A DNA stretch of 64,000 nt from Mariannaea sp. PMI_226 (Eukaryota > Ascomycota > Sordariomycetes > Hypocreales > Nectriaceae). Positions 1 to 11,542 of this stretch are shown here, piece by piece. The notes under the pieces are model-generated. The model did not search any database, had not been told where the DNA came from, and saw nothing but the letters and a program-made list of their open reading frames with translations. The position numbers and the translations under genes were made by a program. Location: NCBI GenBank assembly GCA_024336345.1, contig JANFOG010000006.1, positions 1,302,001 through 1,366,000 of the forward strand, given 5' to 3'. Each line of letters opens with the position of its first letter. The stretch's first letter is position 1.

Positions 1-1445
1 CTGATTCCTCTGCGACAACGAGCCGACGCGGGCGAGATCGATCTGTCACGACCGGACAAGGCAACAGTCGAAGCCACCGCGGAGAAAACCAAGAATGCCT
101 TGGCAGCTCTGATCAGCGGAGCAGTCGCCGCACAGAAACCCAAAAATGTCAACGTTGGACAGAGAAAAGACCCTACATTCGTGCGATATACCCCGTCCAA
201 TCACATGGGCGACAACTCCAAGAAGCAGGACCGCATTATGAAGATTGTTGAGCGACAGCGTGACCCCATGGAACCCCCTAAGTTCAAACATAAGAAGATC
301 CCTCGTGGTCCCCCCTCACCTCCACCACCAGTCATGCACTCGCCCCCTCGAAAGGTTACGGCAGAAGACCAGGAGATGTGGAGGATTCCTCCTCCTATCT
401 CAAACTGGAAAAACCCCAAGGGATTTACTGTACCACTGGATAAGAGATTGGCCGCCGATGGTAGAGGATTACAAGATATAGCCATTAGTGATAAGCACGC
501 TCAATTTGCGGAGGCTGTCAAGATGGCTGAGAGACATGCTCGTGAAGAGGTTCAGCAACGAGCTATGATGCAGCAGAGGTTGGCGGAGAAGGAAAAGCAA
601 CAGAAGGAAGAGAACCTTCGTGCACTAGCTCAGAAGGCCAGAGAAGATCGTGCAGGTGCCCGTCGTGGACGACGAGACTCTCGCAGCTCTTTCGATTCGA
701 GAGACTCTAGAGATTCTAGATCACGATCACGGTCTCGAAGCTATAGTGACTCTGGATCCGACGCTTCAGATAGTGATGACTCTGAAACCAGGGCACGCAT
801 CAAAGCTCGAAAGGACAAGCAAAAGGAGGAGGAACGAAAACTACGACAACATCGCATGGGCGCCGAGCGCCGAGCTCAGGTCATGGCTCGAGAGCAAAAC
901 CGAGATATATCAGAGCGTGTTGCGCTTGGCATTGCAAAGCCTACGCAGTCCAAAGAAACCATGTATGACTCCAGACTCTTTAATCAGTCGAGTGGATTCG
1001 ACAGTGGCTTCAATGAGGACAACCACTATGACAAACCACTCTTCGCGGCTCAGGATGCAATCAGCAGCATCTATAGACCCCGTGCAAACATGGACGACGA
1101 CGACGACGTGGAGGCTGGTGACCGGGAAATGGCCAAGATTCAGAAAAGCGGTCGCTTCGGTGATGCACTCGGGAAGGGCACGTTCAAGGGTGCCGCTGAT
1201 GCCGAGGTCAGTTTATCCAACTTACAAAACCGAGATTTTTTAGGAAGATTTGCTAACAGAGAAGTTTGTAGGCCCGTGAAGGACCTGTTCAGTTCGAGAA
1301 GGACTCTACAGATCCATTTAATGTGGACAAGTTCTTGTCAGAGGTAGAGCAAAACTCTTCTTCCAAGAGAGGATATGGTCTGCAGGAAGACACCAACCGG
1401 CAATCGAAGCGGCCACGGGTTGAGGATGATGACGATGAGGATTAA
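1..1445 (+). CDS. PRP45: Pre-mRNA-processing protein 45 (SNW/SKIP family), 5' end outside window
   Basis: SNW/SKIP-family spliceosome protein, needed in the nucleus for the catalytic steps of splicing. The reading frame is open from base 1, so the start codon and N-terminus lie to the left. Two coding exons are seen: 1-1206 and 1272-1445. The 65-bp intron has donor GTCAGT, a GCTAAC branch site and acceptor TGTAG. The visible 459 residues contain the family core: FVRYTP, then ERQRDPMEPPKFKHKKIPRG with a proline run, then ISNWKNPKGFTVPLDKRLAA. A charged coiled-coil stretch follows, then an Arg/Ser/Asp low-complexity segment (about residues 220-265). The end is conserved (GPVQF, DPFNVDKFL) with a basic/acidic KRPRVEDDDDED tail. 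Removing the intron restores this C-terminus, whereas reading through it gives an unrelated tail and a stop. Identification is firm; only the start is missing. Confidence 0.95.
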
Positions 1446-3181
1446 AGAGGAGTTGGTTGGTGTGAGGCATGTTTGGGTACACCAATACCCTGGGTTTTAA
1501 GGCGTCGATGGTCAAGTTCTTGCATGTAACAAAAATATTCATGGTCAACAGTAGTTTTCTTGAGCATTGTGGTAGAATGGCAGGTCAAGTATGTCGGCCA
1601 ATCCTATCGGCATTCTATATTTTGACCCCGTCATAGTTAAGGACATGGAGACTCTAATGCAGGATGTCTCATGCTATTTCAAGTATCTGTGTGTTTTCCC
1701 TACGTGAGCTCTCGAGTGTTTTGATATGATCAATGGTACACAACTTCAATTAATCACCCTATTTAAACAGGGATACTCTGTTTAGAAGATGAGCGCTCTA
1801 GCCGAGATACCTTGGAGGTGCTGCCGGTGCAACCATAGTTGAGTACATAAGAACCTGGTCCCTTTCTTTTTGACAGTTATTTTCCCCTTAAGATGGCGAT
1901 GTAGATACGGCTTGATGGAGTTGAAGTATGATGTATTTTTTAAGAGTAAAGAAAGTAAAGAAATTTAAGGAAGATGTGAAAAAACATGGCAACGGAAGAT
2001 AGGTGAAGAAAGGCCGTGTAGGAAAGAACCCCAGGATACCTTGGAAGATGTATAATTATATTTCTTTTGTAGCCTTTTTTTTCATCTTCTCTGCATTCAT
2101 TTGATTTCTTAATTCCTTTTTTTTTCCGGCAGAGTACATTACTTTTTCTATGAATCTTTTCATCGCTTCCAGACTAATACGTAGTGTTAAGTTAATTAAG
2201 AAGCGTGCGGCACTGTCATAGCGCGCCTAATAAAAACGGCCGACAATATAACCAACAACAAGGCCAACAACAACAACAACAATCCCGGCATCATTTAATG
2301 CGCCACACATCCAGGGAACACCATTATATCGAACTACATACTATGGTATGCAACCATTTCAAGTACGAAGAAATGACTTTGAGATGACTGATCATTCATT
2401 TAATTTTTTTGGTCGCCTTTGTCTGTCCATCAAATCAACCACATCGAGCCATACCAAAAGAGAATGGCCATCATCAACCCTCCCTCTCCCCCCCTTCTCC
2501 CTCCCACCACCCCGGCTCTTTGGTGGGATACCTGGGTGCCGTCACACCCGGAGGGGCGCAACTTCAATCGGCAACGGGCGCCCGGTCTTCCAACAGTTGG
2601 CGTGCATGTGGAGAAAGACAGCGGGTCATTGGAATTTGGACGGCAATGTTGAGCCGCCAGAGCGACGACCAAAGAAGTGAGTTGCGAGCCGTGAGCCGTG
2701 ATGCCGGGGTGGAAAGATTTATGACTACCTATAATCTGTGCCTTACCTGACCTTACATGGACACTCTACACTACAACACCTCAATATCTCCAGGTGCCTT
2801 CATCTCGCTCCCACTTCTACGCGGGTTTCCTTCTTGGCTTCACTCCTCTCAAACCAGGAGCAGTCCTTCGCTTTTCTTCTCTCATTGAGCCTTCAACTGG
2901 ATTGTTGGCCACACTCATCCCAACCTACTGAAGCTCACGAAGCCTTTCTTCCATCATCTTTGTTTTGGCTCCAGGCAACATCCAACGGCCAGAAATAAAG
3001 ACCACGAAAAGGGAATTAAAAAAGAAACCAAGACCAAAAAAACCAGTTTATCGTTTTTACTCAAAAAAAAATTTTATATTCAACGCAGAAAACAGAAAGA
3101 AAAAAATACTCTGTTATACATCTATTTAAAAAAAAAACCCCCACGGGTACACACACACACACGCGCGCACACCCGTGGGCC
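1446..3181. other. Intergenic region: PRP45 3' side and GH16 promoter/leader
   Basis: No coding region can be supported here. The first part is AT-rich 3'-flanking DNA with T-runs. About 2200-2290 carries a CAA/ACA-rich simple stretch. From about 2759 to the GH16 start codon at 3182 I find no ATG on the plus strand, while pyrimidine tracts give way to A-rich sequence. This looks like the promoter and 5' leader of the GH16 gene. The region ends in the hairpin listed separately. Confidence 0.6.
3140..3179 (+). promoter_or_regulatory. Hairpin directly before the GH16 start codon
   Basis: CCCACGGGT at 3140-3148 pairs perfectly with ACCCGTGGG at 3171-3179. The 22-nt loop is an alternating CA/CG purine-pyrimidine run. 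Only two bases separate the stem from the ATG at 3182. In the mRNA this would be a GC-rich 9-bp stem at the initiation site; in DNA the loop is of a type that can adopt Z-form. The structure is seen directly; a regulatory role is inference. Confidence 0.5.
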
Positions 3182-4690
3182 ATGGATCGTCCCCCAATAG
3201 TCAAACCTGGTGAAACACCACCAACTTACGACGACATCCTGCTCAGTGGCGAAGACCCGAACCAACCTGACCAGACCAAAGCCAGTGCTCCCTGGTGGAA
3301 TGTACGATACTGGAGGAAAAGATGCTGGTTTGGAATCATCATCACCGTAATAGCGGTCGCCGCCATCATCATTGGTGTCATCGTCAGTGTAAACCAAAAG
3401 AATCGATATCCTGACTATTCAGCCCTCACCTACAAGCTCGTAGACACCTGTAAGCTTTTTCTTTTTTATTTCCCCCCAGCTGGGATTTGCTCGAATACAC
3501 GGAATCTATATGGGCTTGCAGGCTGACAAGGTGCTTTCGTGCAGATTCAGGAGAAAACTTCTTTGACCAATTCAACTACTTTACAGGATATGACCCTGGT
3601 GAGCCATCCCCCAGCCATACTCTACATTACCTACCTGCCTGTGTATCAAACATGTTTACTAGGTAGTTGCAATCTTCTCATCATGCTGACGAACGGTATT
3701 GCTTTTTTTATTCAGCAAGTGGTTTTGTACACTACGTCCCTCAAGAGCAAGCATCGTCTCTCGTAAGTAATACGACAGACTCCCCAGTCGGGCTCACATT
3801 CGGAATATACTGACCCCATTCTGTAGAACTTGACCTATGCCTCCTCAAATACTGCCGTTTTGAGAGTAGACACGTCAGTGGGACCCGGAGACAAACCAGA
3901 TGCCTCAACCGGCCGCTTCTCCGTCCGCGTCGAGTCCAAGAAGACGTACAATAGCGGCCTCTTCATCTTTGATATCAAGCACACCCCCTACGGCTGCGGG
4001 ACTTGGCCTGCCCTGTGGCTAAGTGATCGCTGGCACTGGCCTGCCCACGGCGAGATCGATGTCATGGAGGCCACTAACAACGGCACGGGCGGGACTCAGA
4101 TGACTCTGCACACCACCGGTCGGTGCACGATGAACTCCAAGCGTAAGCAAACCGGCAGCGTCCTGCAAAGTAATTGTGACCACGCCAAGAATAGGAACGC
4201 TGGCTGTGGCGTCGTGTCCGACAAGAGCGACTACGGGACCACCTTCAACGAAGCCGGAGGTGGTATCATGGCCATGGAGTGGAGGGACGCCGGCATTCGC
4301 ATGTGGCAGTTTGGCCGCCAGAACATCCCTTCAGACATCAATAATAAGGTGCCGGATCCAAGCACCTGGGGGTTCGCCCTGGCTGACTTCCCCGGCACGC
4401 ACTGCGATATGAGCTCCCACTTCAAGAATAACTCCATCATCGCCAATATCGACCTATGCGGCGACTTGCCATTGATGACCTGGGAGTCTTCAGGATGTAC
4501 GTTTGACCCTTACACCCGGCAACGATCTATAACGTGTCTTTAACTTTTAAGAAAATTGTATCAAGAAATTAACTTTTATGCTTTCTACCTAGGCTTTAGC
4601 AATTGCACGAATTTCGTTGCCAACTATCCCGAAGCCTTCACCAACGCCTACTGGGAGTTTGGTGCCTTTCATGTATACCAGGCCTCGTGA
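3182..4690 (+). CDS. Membrane-anchored endo-1,3(4)-beta-glucanase, glycoside hydrolase family 16
   Basis: Predicted to cut beta-1,3/1,4-glucans at the cell surface or wall. Five exons: 3182-3449, 3545-3598, 3716-3762, 3827-4496 and 4593-4690, giving 378 residues in one frame. An N-terminal cytoplasmic segment of about 50 residues (PPTY-containing) precedes one hydrophobic helix (about residues 51-73, WFGIIITVIAVAAIIIGVIV), so this is a type II membrane protein and not a simply secreted one. The GH16 signature EIDVME is present (E199, D201, E204: nucleophile, helper Asp, acid/base), with a Trp-rich substrate region (GTWPALWLSDRWHWP) and several Cys that could form disulfides. The last exon supplies the conserved end (NYPEAFTNAYWEF). 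It lies convergent with TIM22. The family call is strong; the exact glucan is not known. Confidence 0.9.
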
Positions 4691-5254
4691 TACACTCCTC
4701 ACGGAGAAAGAAGGTCAGGTGTGACCGAAGTGATCCATGGATCACTAAAAGCCATTGGAGCCTCTGTTCCGTCTAGATTGTGGCTGGTCACTTGTTTTTG
4801 AAAGCGCGGCGCTGGAGGTCTTCTCTCTATTTGTTGTTTACCCAAGTAATGAAGCGAGGTGTGAATGGACACAACCAACTGCTTGATAATATACCCAAGT
4901 CATGAACCTTTTATATATTACACATGAATCTTTCTATAACGGGTATCATGAACCCTCATCCACTTCTTGATACATGTTCAGGACAAGGACGGACCTGATT
5001 ATCAATGCTTTTCGTCCCCTGGCTGGCCCTATCCATGTGCACCCAGGGTCGAAATAAAACAAAGAGGAGAGAGAGAGTTGTCCTTCTCCCAACGCCAACC
5101 CGATGCTCTAAACATGGTTCATCCAGAACTCCCACAAAATAAAAAACAGCACATAAACCAATCCTCACAGTCCCCCTTATAACTTCAACTCGTACACACA
5201 GAGACATAACTTTTTTCGGCCTTCGTATACATAATCGTCGCAATTCTCCACTTC
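4691..5254. other. Convergent intergenic region between GH16 and TIM22
   Basis: This holds the 3' flanks of both neighbours. It contains AT-rich stretches (about 4905-4930) and an AATAAA-like element near 5052. I see no supportable gene. Confidence 0.6.
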
Positions 5255-5961
5255 TTATTCATCCTTGGCAGGCGATCGCACCCAGAGGTCGATGGCTACA
5301 CTGAAGGCTGCGAAAGCCGCGCATCCGCCGAGGGCGGCTTGGGGACCGGCATTCTTGGCAAGGATGCCACCTGTGAGACAGCCTGCGGCCGCACTGTTGA
5401 CCATGTCGTTCTTCGCTCGGAGGCCCTCAACACCACACTCGATTCCGGAGTAGAGCGCGCCGACCTTGCCGAAGTTCTTGGCCATTGAATATGATCGGGT
5501 TCCCATATCTTTGAAGCCGATCTTGAGCTGTTGCTTGAGAGGGAGGGAGCTGACCGGTGTTGCAGTCGAGCCGGGGCCGCCTGCTGTGTGGAAGGGAGTA
5601 TCGTAGGCCATCTGCGAAGAAAGAGGAACGAGTTAATGCATATCGCATAGCAAGGTGGGGGGTAAACTGAAGGTTGACAAAGACATACGGAAGCCATGAA
5701 CATTCCGAAGACACCACCCATGCCAAATCCCATTACGCCGGACATTACAGTCTTTCCATAGCAAGATTCCATAGCCGCTTGTACCTATTCAGTCATCACG
5801 GTTAGATCAGCGAAGGTGCGTGGGGAAGGAGAGGGGAGGGAGTCGGCAGTGTTTTTCATCCCCTTCGGTTTGGAACATACAGCTTTGATGTTGGGATCAG
5901 CCTGGCCAAGATTAGGTACGCCGCCGAGGGCACCTGAAGGGCCGCCTCCTAGTGAGTTCAT
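5255..5961 (-). CDS. TIM22: Mitochondrial import inner membrane translocase subunit Tim22
   Basis: Core channel subunit of the TIM22 complex, which inserts carrier proteins into the mitochondrial inner membrane. Three exons on the minus strand: 5961-5881, 5784-5689 and 5611-5255 (introns of 96 and 77 bp), encoding 177 residues, the usual size for fungal Tim22. Exon 1 gives [10 protein letters not shown] and a short soluble N-terminus. Exon 2 carries the first membrane segment, with [19 protein letters not shown] and a Gly-rich helix. Exon 3 carries the conserved [24 protein letters not shown], then [13 protein letters not shown], then Gly/Ala helices of the Tim17/22/23 fold. Cys residues in ESCYGK and IECG match the family's disulfide-forming positions. 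Exon phases fit exactly. The second exon boundary falls just before an internal ATG (5611), which could be mistaken for the start. Confidence 0.95.
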
Positions 5962-6669
5962 GATGGGCGTATTCTGAGATATAGTGGGATGGAAAAATAA
6001 GGCGTGACGTAGGCAAGCGGTTTTGAGATTGACCAGAACCAGCGCGGTTTTGCGGGCCGAAGGGGGGAGTGGGCGCCCATAGCTCAGTATCTACGGAAAT
6101 CTTTGGAGGATTTATTTTTTGCCGCTGGTCACCGCTTTTCGGAACAGCGGCGGGGTGGAAAGCGGGCCACTGGGGCTGATAACTACCTATGAAGTTGCCT
6201 TTACAGTGCTATTAGATCGGCGGCCCCGCTCCCTCCCGGGCTTGGCATGTCCGGGCCGTTGTGGACCGGCCGGCCGAACCGACCTGCTCGGCTGAAGGAG
6301 CATGGAATCAAACATCTAAGCAGGATGAGAAGGGGAAGTTGGGGGCATGCAGAAGTGCAGTTGAAAAGATGATCAATTTGAAACCTAAAGACTATCCGAA
6401 CGCCTGAATGATGTAGAATGGCTTCTGTTTCGAAGCTCCTAGGCTGCTGTTGGCCCAAAGTTTGTCGTGCCTTCTGCTCATTTTGCAGATAGCCTGCGTA
6501 TAAAACGAGACAGAGACATAGCTACTCAAATAATTCCACTAAACTACCTTGCATGAACCTCGAAAATATCCTCTCTCAAACCATTGTTATTTGCATATGC
6601 AATGCCATCGTATGTGGTGCTAGAACTACCACCTTCTATCGTCCGAGTCACAGTCCTGTCTCGTCATGT
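5962..6669. other. Intergenic region upstream of TIM22
   Basis: Promoter of TIM22 plus the 3' flank of the next minus-strand gene. A GC-rich segment (about 6205-6280, GGCCGG-containing) is present. I see no coding region. Confidence 0.55.
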
Positions 6670-8117
6670 TTAATGCTGAGCATTGCCCGGGCCGTTAGGG
6701 TCGAATTGATTGCCATCGTGCTGATGCTGGCCATCCGTTTCATTATTGTGGGAACCGGTGTTGGTATTCATTTCGGTATGAGCAGATTCCTTGGTTTGCC
6801 CTCCGCGTAAACCCTGACCAATTGGTTCAAACTGGTGGCTGTGAGAGGAAGCATGTTGGCCAGACCATCCCGAGTTGTTGTGGGCTTGAATATGGGCCTC
6901 AGTTCGAACCTGATAGTTCACTTCGCTAGCACGCTGCGTATTCCGGAAGCCCATTCGTTGCCAATGCCCAGAATGCGGTCGCCGGCCGGGGTCAGCCTGC
7001 GGTGGGGAGTTCATGTAAGCGTTTCTGCGCTTTGCTGGTGTTGCATCCTCATGGCTGGAGGGGGCGGAGCGCTTAAAGGTTCGCGGAATCTCGTTGATGG
7101 GAATGAACGTGTTGCCGGTATAAGCTGCATATGTAAGTGGCGTGAGAGCTCCCTCAGGTGGGTTTTCCACAACGCGAGGGGGTGCAGGAGCAAGCTGAGG
7201 CAGAGATTCCAGGGGCTGGTACGATCTGAAAATCCTATCATCGTAATCCTCATCCTCATCCTTATCAAGCGACGAGTTCGACGAGTTGGAGATACTTTGA
7301 TTAAACATCTCGGTGGGCGAGCTGCTGATTTGAGCATGGGGCATCGCCCGGCCAGGGCCAACGCTGGGCCCCTGGTGTGAAATGCCTCCTTTATACTCAG
7401 GGTTTCGGTTAATGGATAAGTAGCCATCAGTATTCAATGCATCTGAATTGGGAGAGCGACCAAATGTCGCGCCGTTTAGAGCTTCGATCGCCGCAGAAGC
7501 CAGTGGATCTCGTCGATGGGTGATTGGCAGGGAATTGAAATTGGCTCCAACTGAAGGAGGAGCTGGCTCGTTTGGTCCTTTCAAGTTGCCTTCAGAGCCA
7601 CGAGAAATGCACTTGTCCTTGAGATATTGCTTCGCACTAGGGTCGTGAGCCAGGATGAGTTTGATATATTCATCGTGTTGCTTGGTGGCCTCTGGGGAAC
7701 AGGGAGGGCAAGATACGCCGTTTTCATGTTCGACTAAGGGTGGTTAGAATAGACGACATCTACTGAAAAAACAACAAGGGACTTGTGGAATTCACCTCGA
7801 TCCTGCTTCCATTTCTCAACAAACTTCTTAGCCTTTGGAGACTTGGCTGAGAGATTGACGCATTGATAATGATGCTCATCTATAAACGGTCAGATTGGAA
7901 AATGTAAAAAAAAAAAAAAAGCAAACAGGAAGTGCATACAAAGCATTGAGTGGGTGTAAGTGCGACGGGCGTTTGTGCCCATCATGTCTTGCATCAAGGT
8001 AGCGCATTCGGGCCATCCCAACGGCTGCGAGGGAGGGTTTGCAGCACCAACGGATTGAGGCACAATTATCTTCCAGAAGATGTACTCTTCATCCTCAGAC
8101 CAAACCTTACCTCCCAT
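6670..8117 (-). CDS. Myb/SANT-like domain protein of unknown role
   Basis: Three exons on the minus strand: 8117-7940, 7879-7796 and 7733-6670 (introns of 60 and 62 bp), encoding 441 residues. Exons 1-2 form a compact helical domain rich in Trp and charged residues (GGKVWSEDEEYIFWKIIVPQ, a second Trp about 30 residues on, then an ARRTYTHSMLYEHHYQ helix). It resembles fungal Myb/SANT-like DNA-binding modules, but I cannot name a subfamily. The rest (about residue 140 on) is low-complexity and probably disordered: Pro/Asn/Ser/His-rich, one acidic DKDEDEDYDD patch and a Gln/His/Gly tail. A basic FKRSAPSSHEDATPAKRR stretch may be a nuclear signal. A nuclear regulator is a reasonable inference and nothing more. 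The start is the ATG that opens the conserved domain; exon phases agree. Confidence 0.75.
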
Positions 8118-8595
8118 CGTTACGAAGTTTGGATAAAGGTAGCTCCGAAGGGTGGAAAGTAAACGATCCAGGAATGATCAAGAAGGGACAAACGGCGTGT
8201 CGTAAACAACTTGAGGCAGTAATAGCTGTGAGAAAAATGTAGTAAAGAGATGTAGACAGTTAGTGGTGGGAGAAGAATTAATAAGAGTAAAGAGAAGAGC
8301 AACACGATCAGATGGTCACAAATTTAAGGACGATGGGCTTGGAAATCAATATATTCAAGGGCCAGACAAAGTGTTGAAGAATAGGACGAGGGTAATGGCT
8401 GCGTCGTCAATAGAAGTGATTCAGTCATTCCAGCAAAGCTATTGAAAGTCATAAGGACTATGGAAGTGACGAATTAATTGACTCTTGATATTCGAGTGGG
8501 GGGTTTGTTTTGGTGATTCACGTAATCTGTTCGTTTGACGTGGTTCTCGAATGCCCATTATGACGGACAAACGGCGTCAATAGGCTTTATTGTCA
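8118..8595. other. Intergenic region between the Myb-like gene and GEP4
   Basis: Promoter of the minus-strand Myb-like gene and 3' flank of GEP4. It is A/G-rich. No gene is supportable. Confidence 0.55.
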
Positions 8596-9378
8596 TTATT
8601 CTTCAAAGATGCTCTTTGGCTCAGGTGCTTCGTAGCCTCTGGCCAATAGAAACGACGCCAGATGCCGCTCCATTCTCGAAAACTATTGGTTCTCTTCTCA
8701 GCCTATTGTTCAATTGGAATGCAAAGAATTTATATGTATAATCACTTACGATGCTTTTCTTCTCCAAGGGTATCACACCGTCTCTCACCCAGAATCCCCA
8801 ACCTCCCATCATGTTTGCCAACATCATATCCGTTGTTAGTCTGTCTCCAACGAATGCAATTTGTGATGGGTGAGTAACTCCTGTCTCTGGGTGTTTTCGG
8901 AAGTAATCCATGATTTCATCCCCACAACCCGGTTTCTTGATTGAATGCGCCAAAACGGGCACCTTTGTGTTCTCTTCCACCTCGGCAGCTAGCTTGAGAT
9001 TTTTATCCCATGATGTAGCGCCGGCTGTATTAGATACTACCAGCAGCTGCCGGCCAGGATAAGCTGCCCTTAGTTCTGCAAATCTGGACTTCAATAGACC
9101 ATTAACATCTCCCCATCCTCTCGCACAATAGTGATCATGGGTTCGAGTCTTACTTTGTATGGTCCGTGAACTTCCTTACTGTCAGGATACGCAAAACAAT
9201 CATCCTTGTCTAGGACGACGGCTTTGATCTCTGCCTGTCGACCATTCTTTCGCAGTAGACCTTTGTCTAGAGGAATTGGGAGATCGTTGAAAGTAGGTAC
9301 AGTGTGATGAGGAAGGCATAAACTTGGTTGAAATAATAGCCTTGTGATATTCAAGGACGCTGAAAGATTCAAGTTCAT
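8596..9378 (-). CDS. GEP4: Mitochondrial phosphatidylglycerophosphatase GEP4 (HAD family)
   Basis: Dephosphorylates phosphatidylglycerophosphate to phosphatidylglycerol, the step before cardiolipin synthesis on the matrix side of the inner membrane. Three exons on the minus strand: 9378-9154, 9088-8750 and 8682-8596 (introns of 65 and 67 bp), encoding 216 residues. HAD motif I is LDKDDC (D57, D59). Motif II is VVSNTAG (Ser in the SNT core). The motif III lysine is in HSIKKPG, and motif IV is FVGDRLTTD (about 154-162). The first splice joins HGPYK to SRFAELR and the second joins KKSI to FSRMERHL, both matching family architecture. Without splicing the frame is interrupted, so this is not a broken gene. 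The N-terminus is short and amphipathic, compatible with mitochondrial delivery. It is divergent from ORC2. Confidence 0.92.
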
Positions 9379-9698
9379 ATTGGCGTCTATGAATTATAAG
9401 TTGTGTACGCTGTAGTGATATTTTGGTGTTGTCGCCAAATTTGGTCGATCACACTCGGCAGCTCGTTGAAGTGGACTGGGCTCCGTTGAAAGTTGAAATA
9501 AAGATAGACAGAGACTTGGAAACATGGGCATGAGCTCGCGCCTCAAAGTAGCGCCACAGTGCGCCACGTTCAATTTAGCCAACGCGTACGGACGCGCCGC
9601 ATCTCTCCCAACTTTCGTCAACCCTTTGTGCAAGGACAATTGGCCAAATTTAAATTGACCTCTTTCAGTAGGCAATCTGGTACTGTGAATCGGTCAAC
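9379..9698. promoter_or_regulatory. Shared divergent promoter of GEP4 and ORC2 with paired MCB-like sites
   Basis: A 320-bp region separates the two start codons. It contains ACGCGT at 9582-9587 and ACGCGC at 9592-9597, ten bases apart and about 100-117 bp before the ORC2 ATG. These match the ACGCGN core bound by MBF (Mbp1/Swi6-type) at G1/S genes. The sites are seen; control of ORC2 by MBF is inferred from known biology. Confidence 0.6.
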
Positions 9699-11542
9699 AT
9701 GCCTCGCAAGAAGGCCGTCCTCGATCCTGAACAGCCAGATAATTCGCCGAGGTCTATGCGAAAAAGGTCCTACCAAGACCTGGAAGCTATCCCAGAGTCA
9801 GATCTCGAAACGACGCCTTTGAAACGACGACGAAGCTCAACGCAACATTCGCCCTTAGCAAACGATGTCGAAACGGACACCGAATCATCGAGTGTCGTAC
9901 ATGTAAACGGAAACGGAGCTGGGAAACCTTCAAACGCATCCGAGACTCTCTCCACCAAAGATGATGAGGACGAGACTCCAAAACCAACGCCGAAACGACG
10001 GGGGCGTCCACCGAAGAAGGTCTCGAATGGCAACACACCCACACCAAGGGCGACCCGTACCGTCAATTTCAATACGCCCACAAAGGAACCAAGTAATGCG
10101 AATGGATTCACACCTCTGCGACAAGCTGCAGACCGATCTGCACGAAGGAAGAGCGCGAGGGCGCTCATAGAACACGTGGTTGGCGACGACGTCACGGACG
10201 ACGAGGAAGACGAAGACATTGTCGCGAGGCGAATCTTTGAAGATCGTAGCGAGGATGAAGATGACGACGACTTGGTGGAGGGCGACGCAACCTCCGGGGC
10301 AGATACTGCTGTGAGTGAGGCCGCGACGCCTTCGAAGACGCCAGCTCGCAAAGCACGACGACGAAAGGCGAGATCTCCTTCGCCGCCACGTAACCTCCCT
10401 CCCCACGAGCTATACTTTGTCCAAAATAAACCTGGCAGAGCCCAGACGTCGAATAATACCCTCGGGTCTCTGAATCTGCTCACACACGAGGAATACTTTA
10501 ACATCATCCGAGAATACCAAGATCCACATGCAACGGATATCGAGTACCTGGAGAGTCTACACGCCGAATCATTCCCCCAATGGACCTTCGAACTATCGCA
10601 AGGCTTTGGCGTCTGTCTTTATGGATTCGGGTCGAAACGGAATTTACTACACAAGCTTGCCACACACCTGTACTCAAGCAGGAGGAAGGATAAGGGTGAT
10701 AAGATTGTTGTAGTCAACGGATACGCCCACAACACCACCATGCGAGAAATCCTCAGCAACGTAGGACACGCTATAGATCCTACCCAACGAATTCCGCTAG
10801 CCCAACCCCCTACAATGGTCCAGTCCATCAAGTCTCTGCTCGCAAATACCAATATGACATTAACTCTCGTCATCAACTCTATCGACGCGGCCCCTTTACG
10901 AAAACCCGGCTACCATATCGCTCTTGCCCAGCTTGCAGTCCATCCGCAGATCCGTCTCGTTTGCTCCGCCGACACACCTGACTTTTCACTGCTTTGGGAT
11001 ATCGGCGTTCGCTCCGCCTTCAATTTCGTCTTCCACGACTGCACCACCTTTGCGCCATATGCCGTCGAGCTGGATGTTGTGGATCAAGTTCACGAGCTGC
11101 TGGGCCGTAACTCGCATCGCGTGAACGGCAGGGAGGGTGTTGCTTTCGTCCTGCGCAGTTTGCCTGAAAATGCCAAGAACCTGTTCAGTCTGCTCGTTGG
11201 CGAGGTCCTCATTGCCATGGAAGAGCAAGGGTACGGAGATGGCGATGAGCCTACAGGAGTCGAATACCGCATGGTGTATAACAAGGCGGTGGAGGAATTC
11301 ATCTGCAGTTCCGAGATGGCTTTCCGTACGCTGCTGAAAGAGTAAGTCAATGAAGTGGAAATACAATATTCCCATCAGATCATATCCCCATTTATTTGGT
11401 TCCTCTTTTTACTGACCTGTTGTCCAGATTCCACGACCACCAGATTATTACCAGTATGAAGGACCCCATCGGAACAGAAATGCTGAGTTTGCCGTTTAGG
11501 AAAGATGAACTGGAAGCAATATTAGAGGACCTCGCGTCATGA
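9699..11542 (+). CDS. ORC2: Origin recognition complex subunit 2
   Basis: Subunit of the six-protein ORC that marks replication origins and loads Cdc6 and MCM in the nucleus. Two exons: 9699-11341 and 11428-11542 (86-bp intron), encoding 585 residues. The first ~230 residues are disordered, with basic patches (KRRRSS, KRRGRPPKK, an AT-hook-like GRPP core) and acidic runs (DDEEDED, DEDDDDL). The Orc2 core starts near residue 230 (LPPHELYFVQNKPGR) and includes TFELSQGFGVCLYGFGSKR (about 295-315), the degenerate AAA+ nucleotide site typical of Orc2. VVVNGY and SADTPDFSLLWD follow, and then a C-terminal winged-helix region. The second exon supplies the conserved end (EFHDHQIITSMKDPIGTEML). The start ATG is the first in frame and opens with PRKKA. 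Convergent with SEC59. Confidence 0.96.

Noticed and set aside
9089..9153. Apparent frameshift in GEP4
   Set aside because: A 65-bp intron joins HGPYK to SRFAELR in the expected phase, so the gene is intact.
9770..10507. 245-codon frame antisense to ORC2
   Set aside because: Low-complexity complement of the Arg/Glu-rich ORC2 N-terminus; no independent support.
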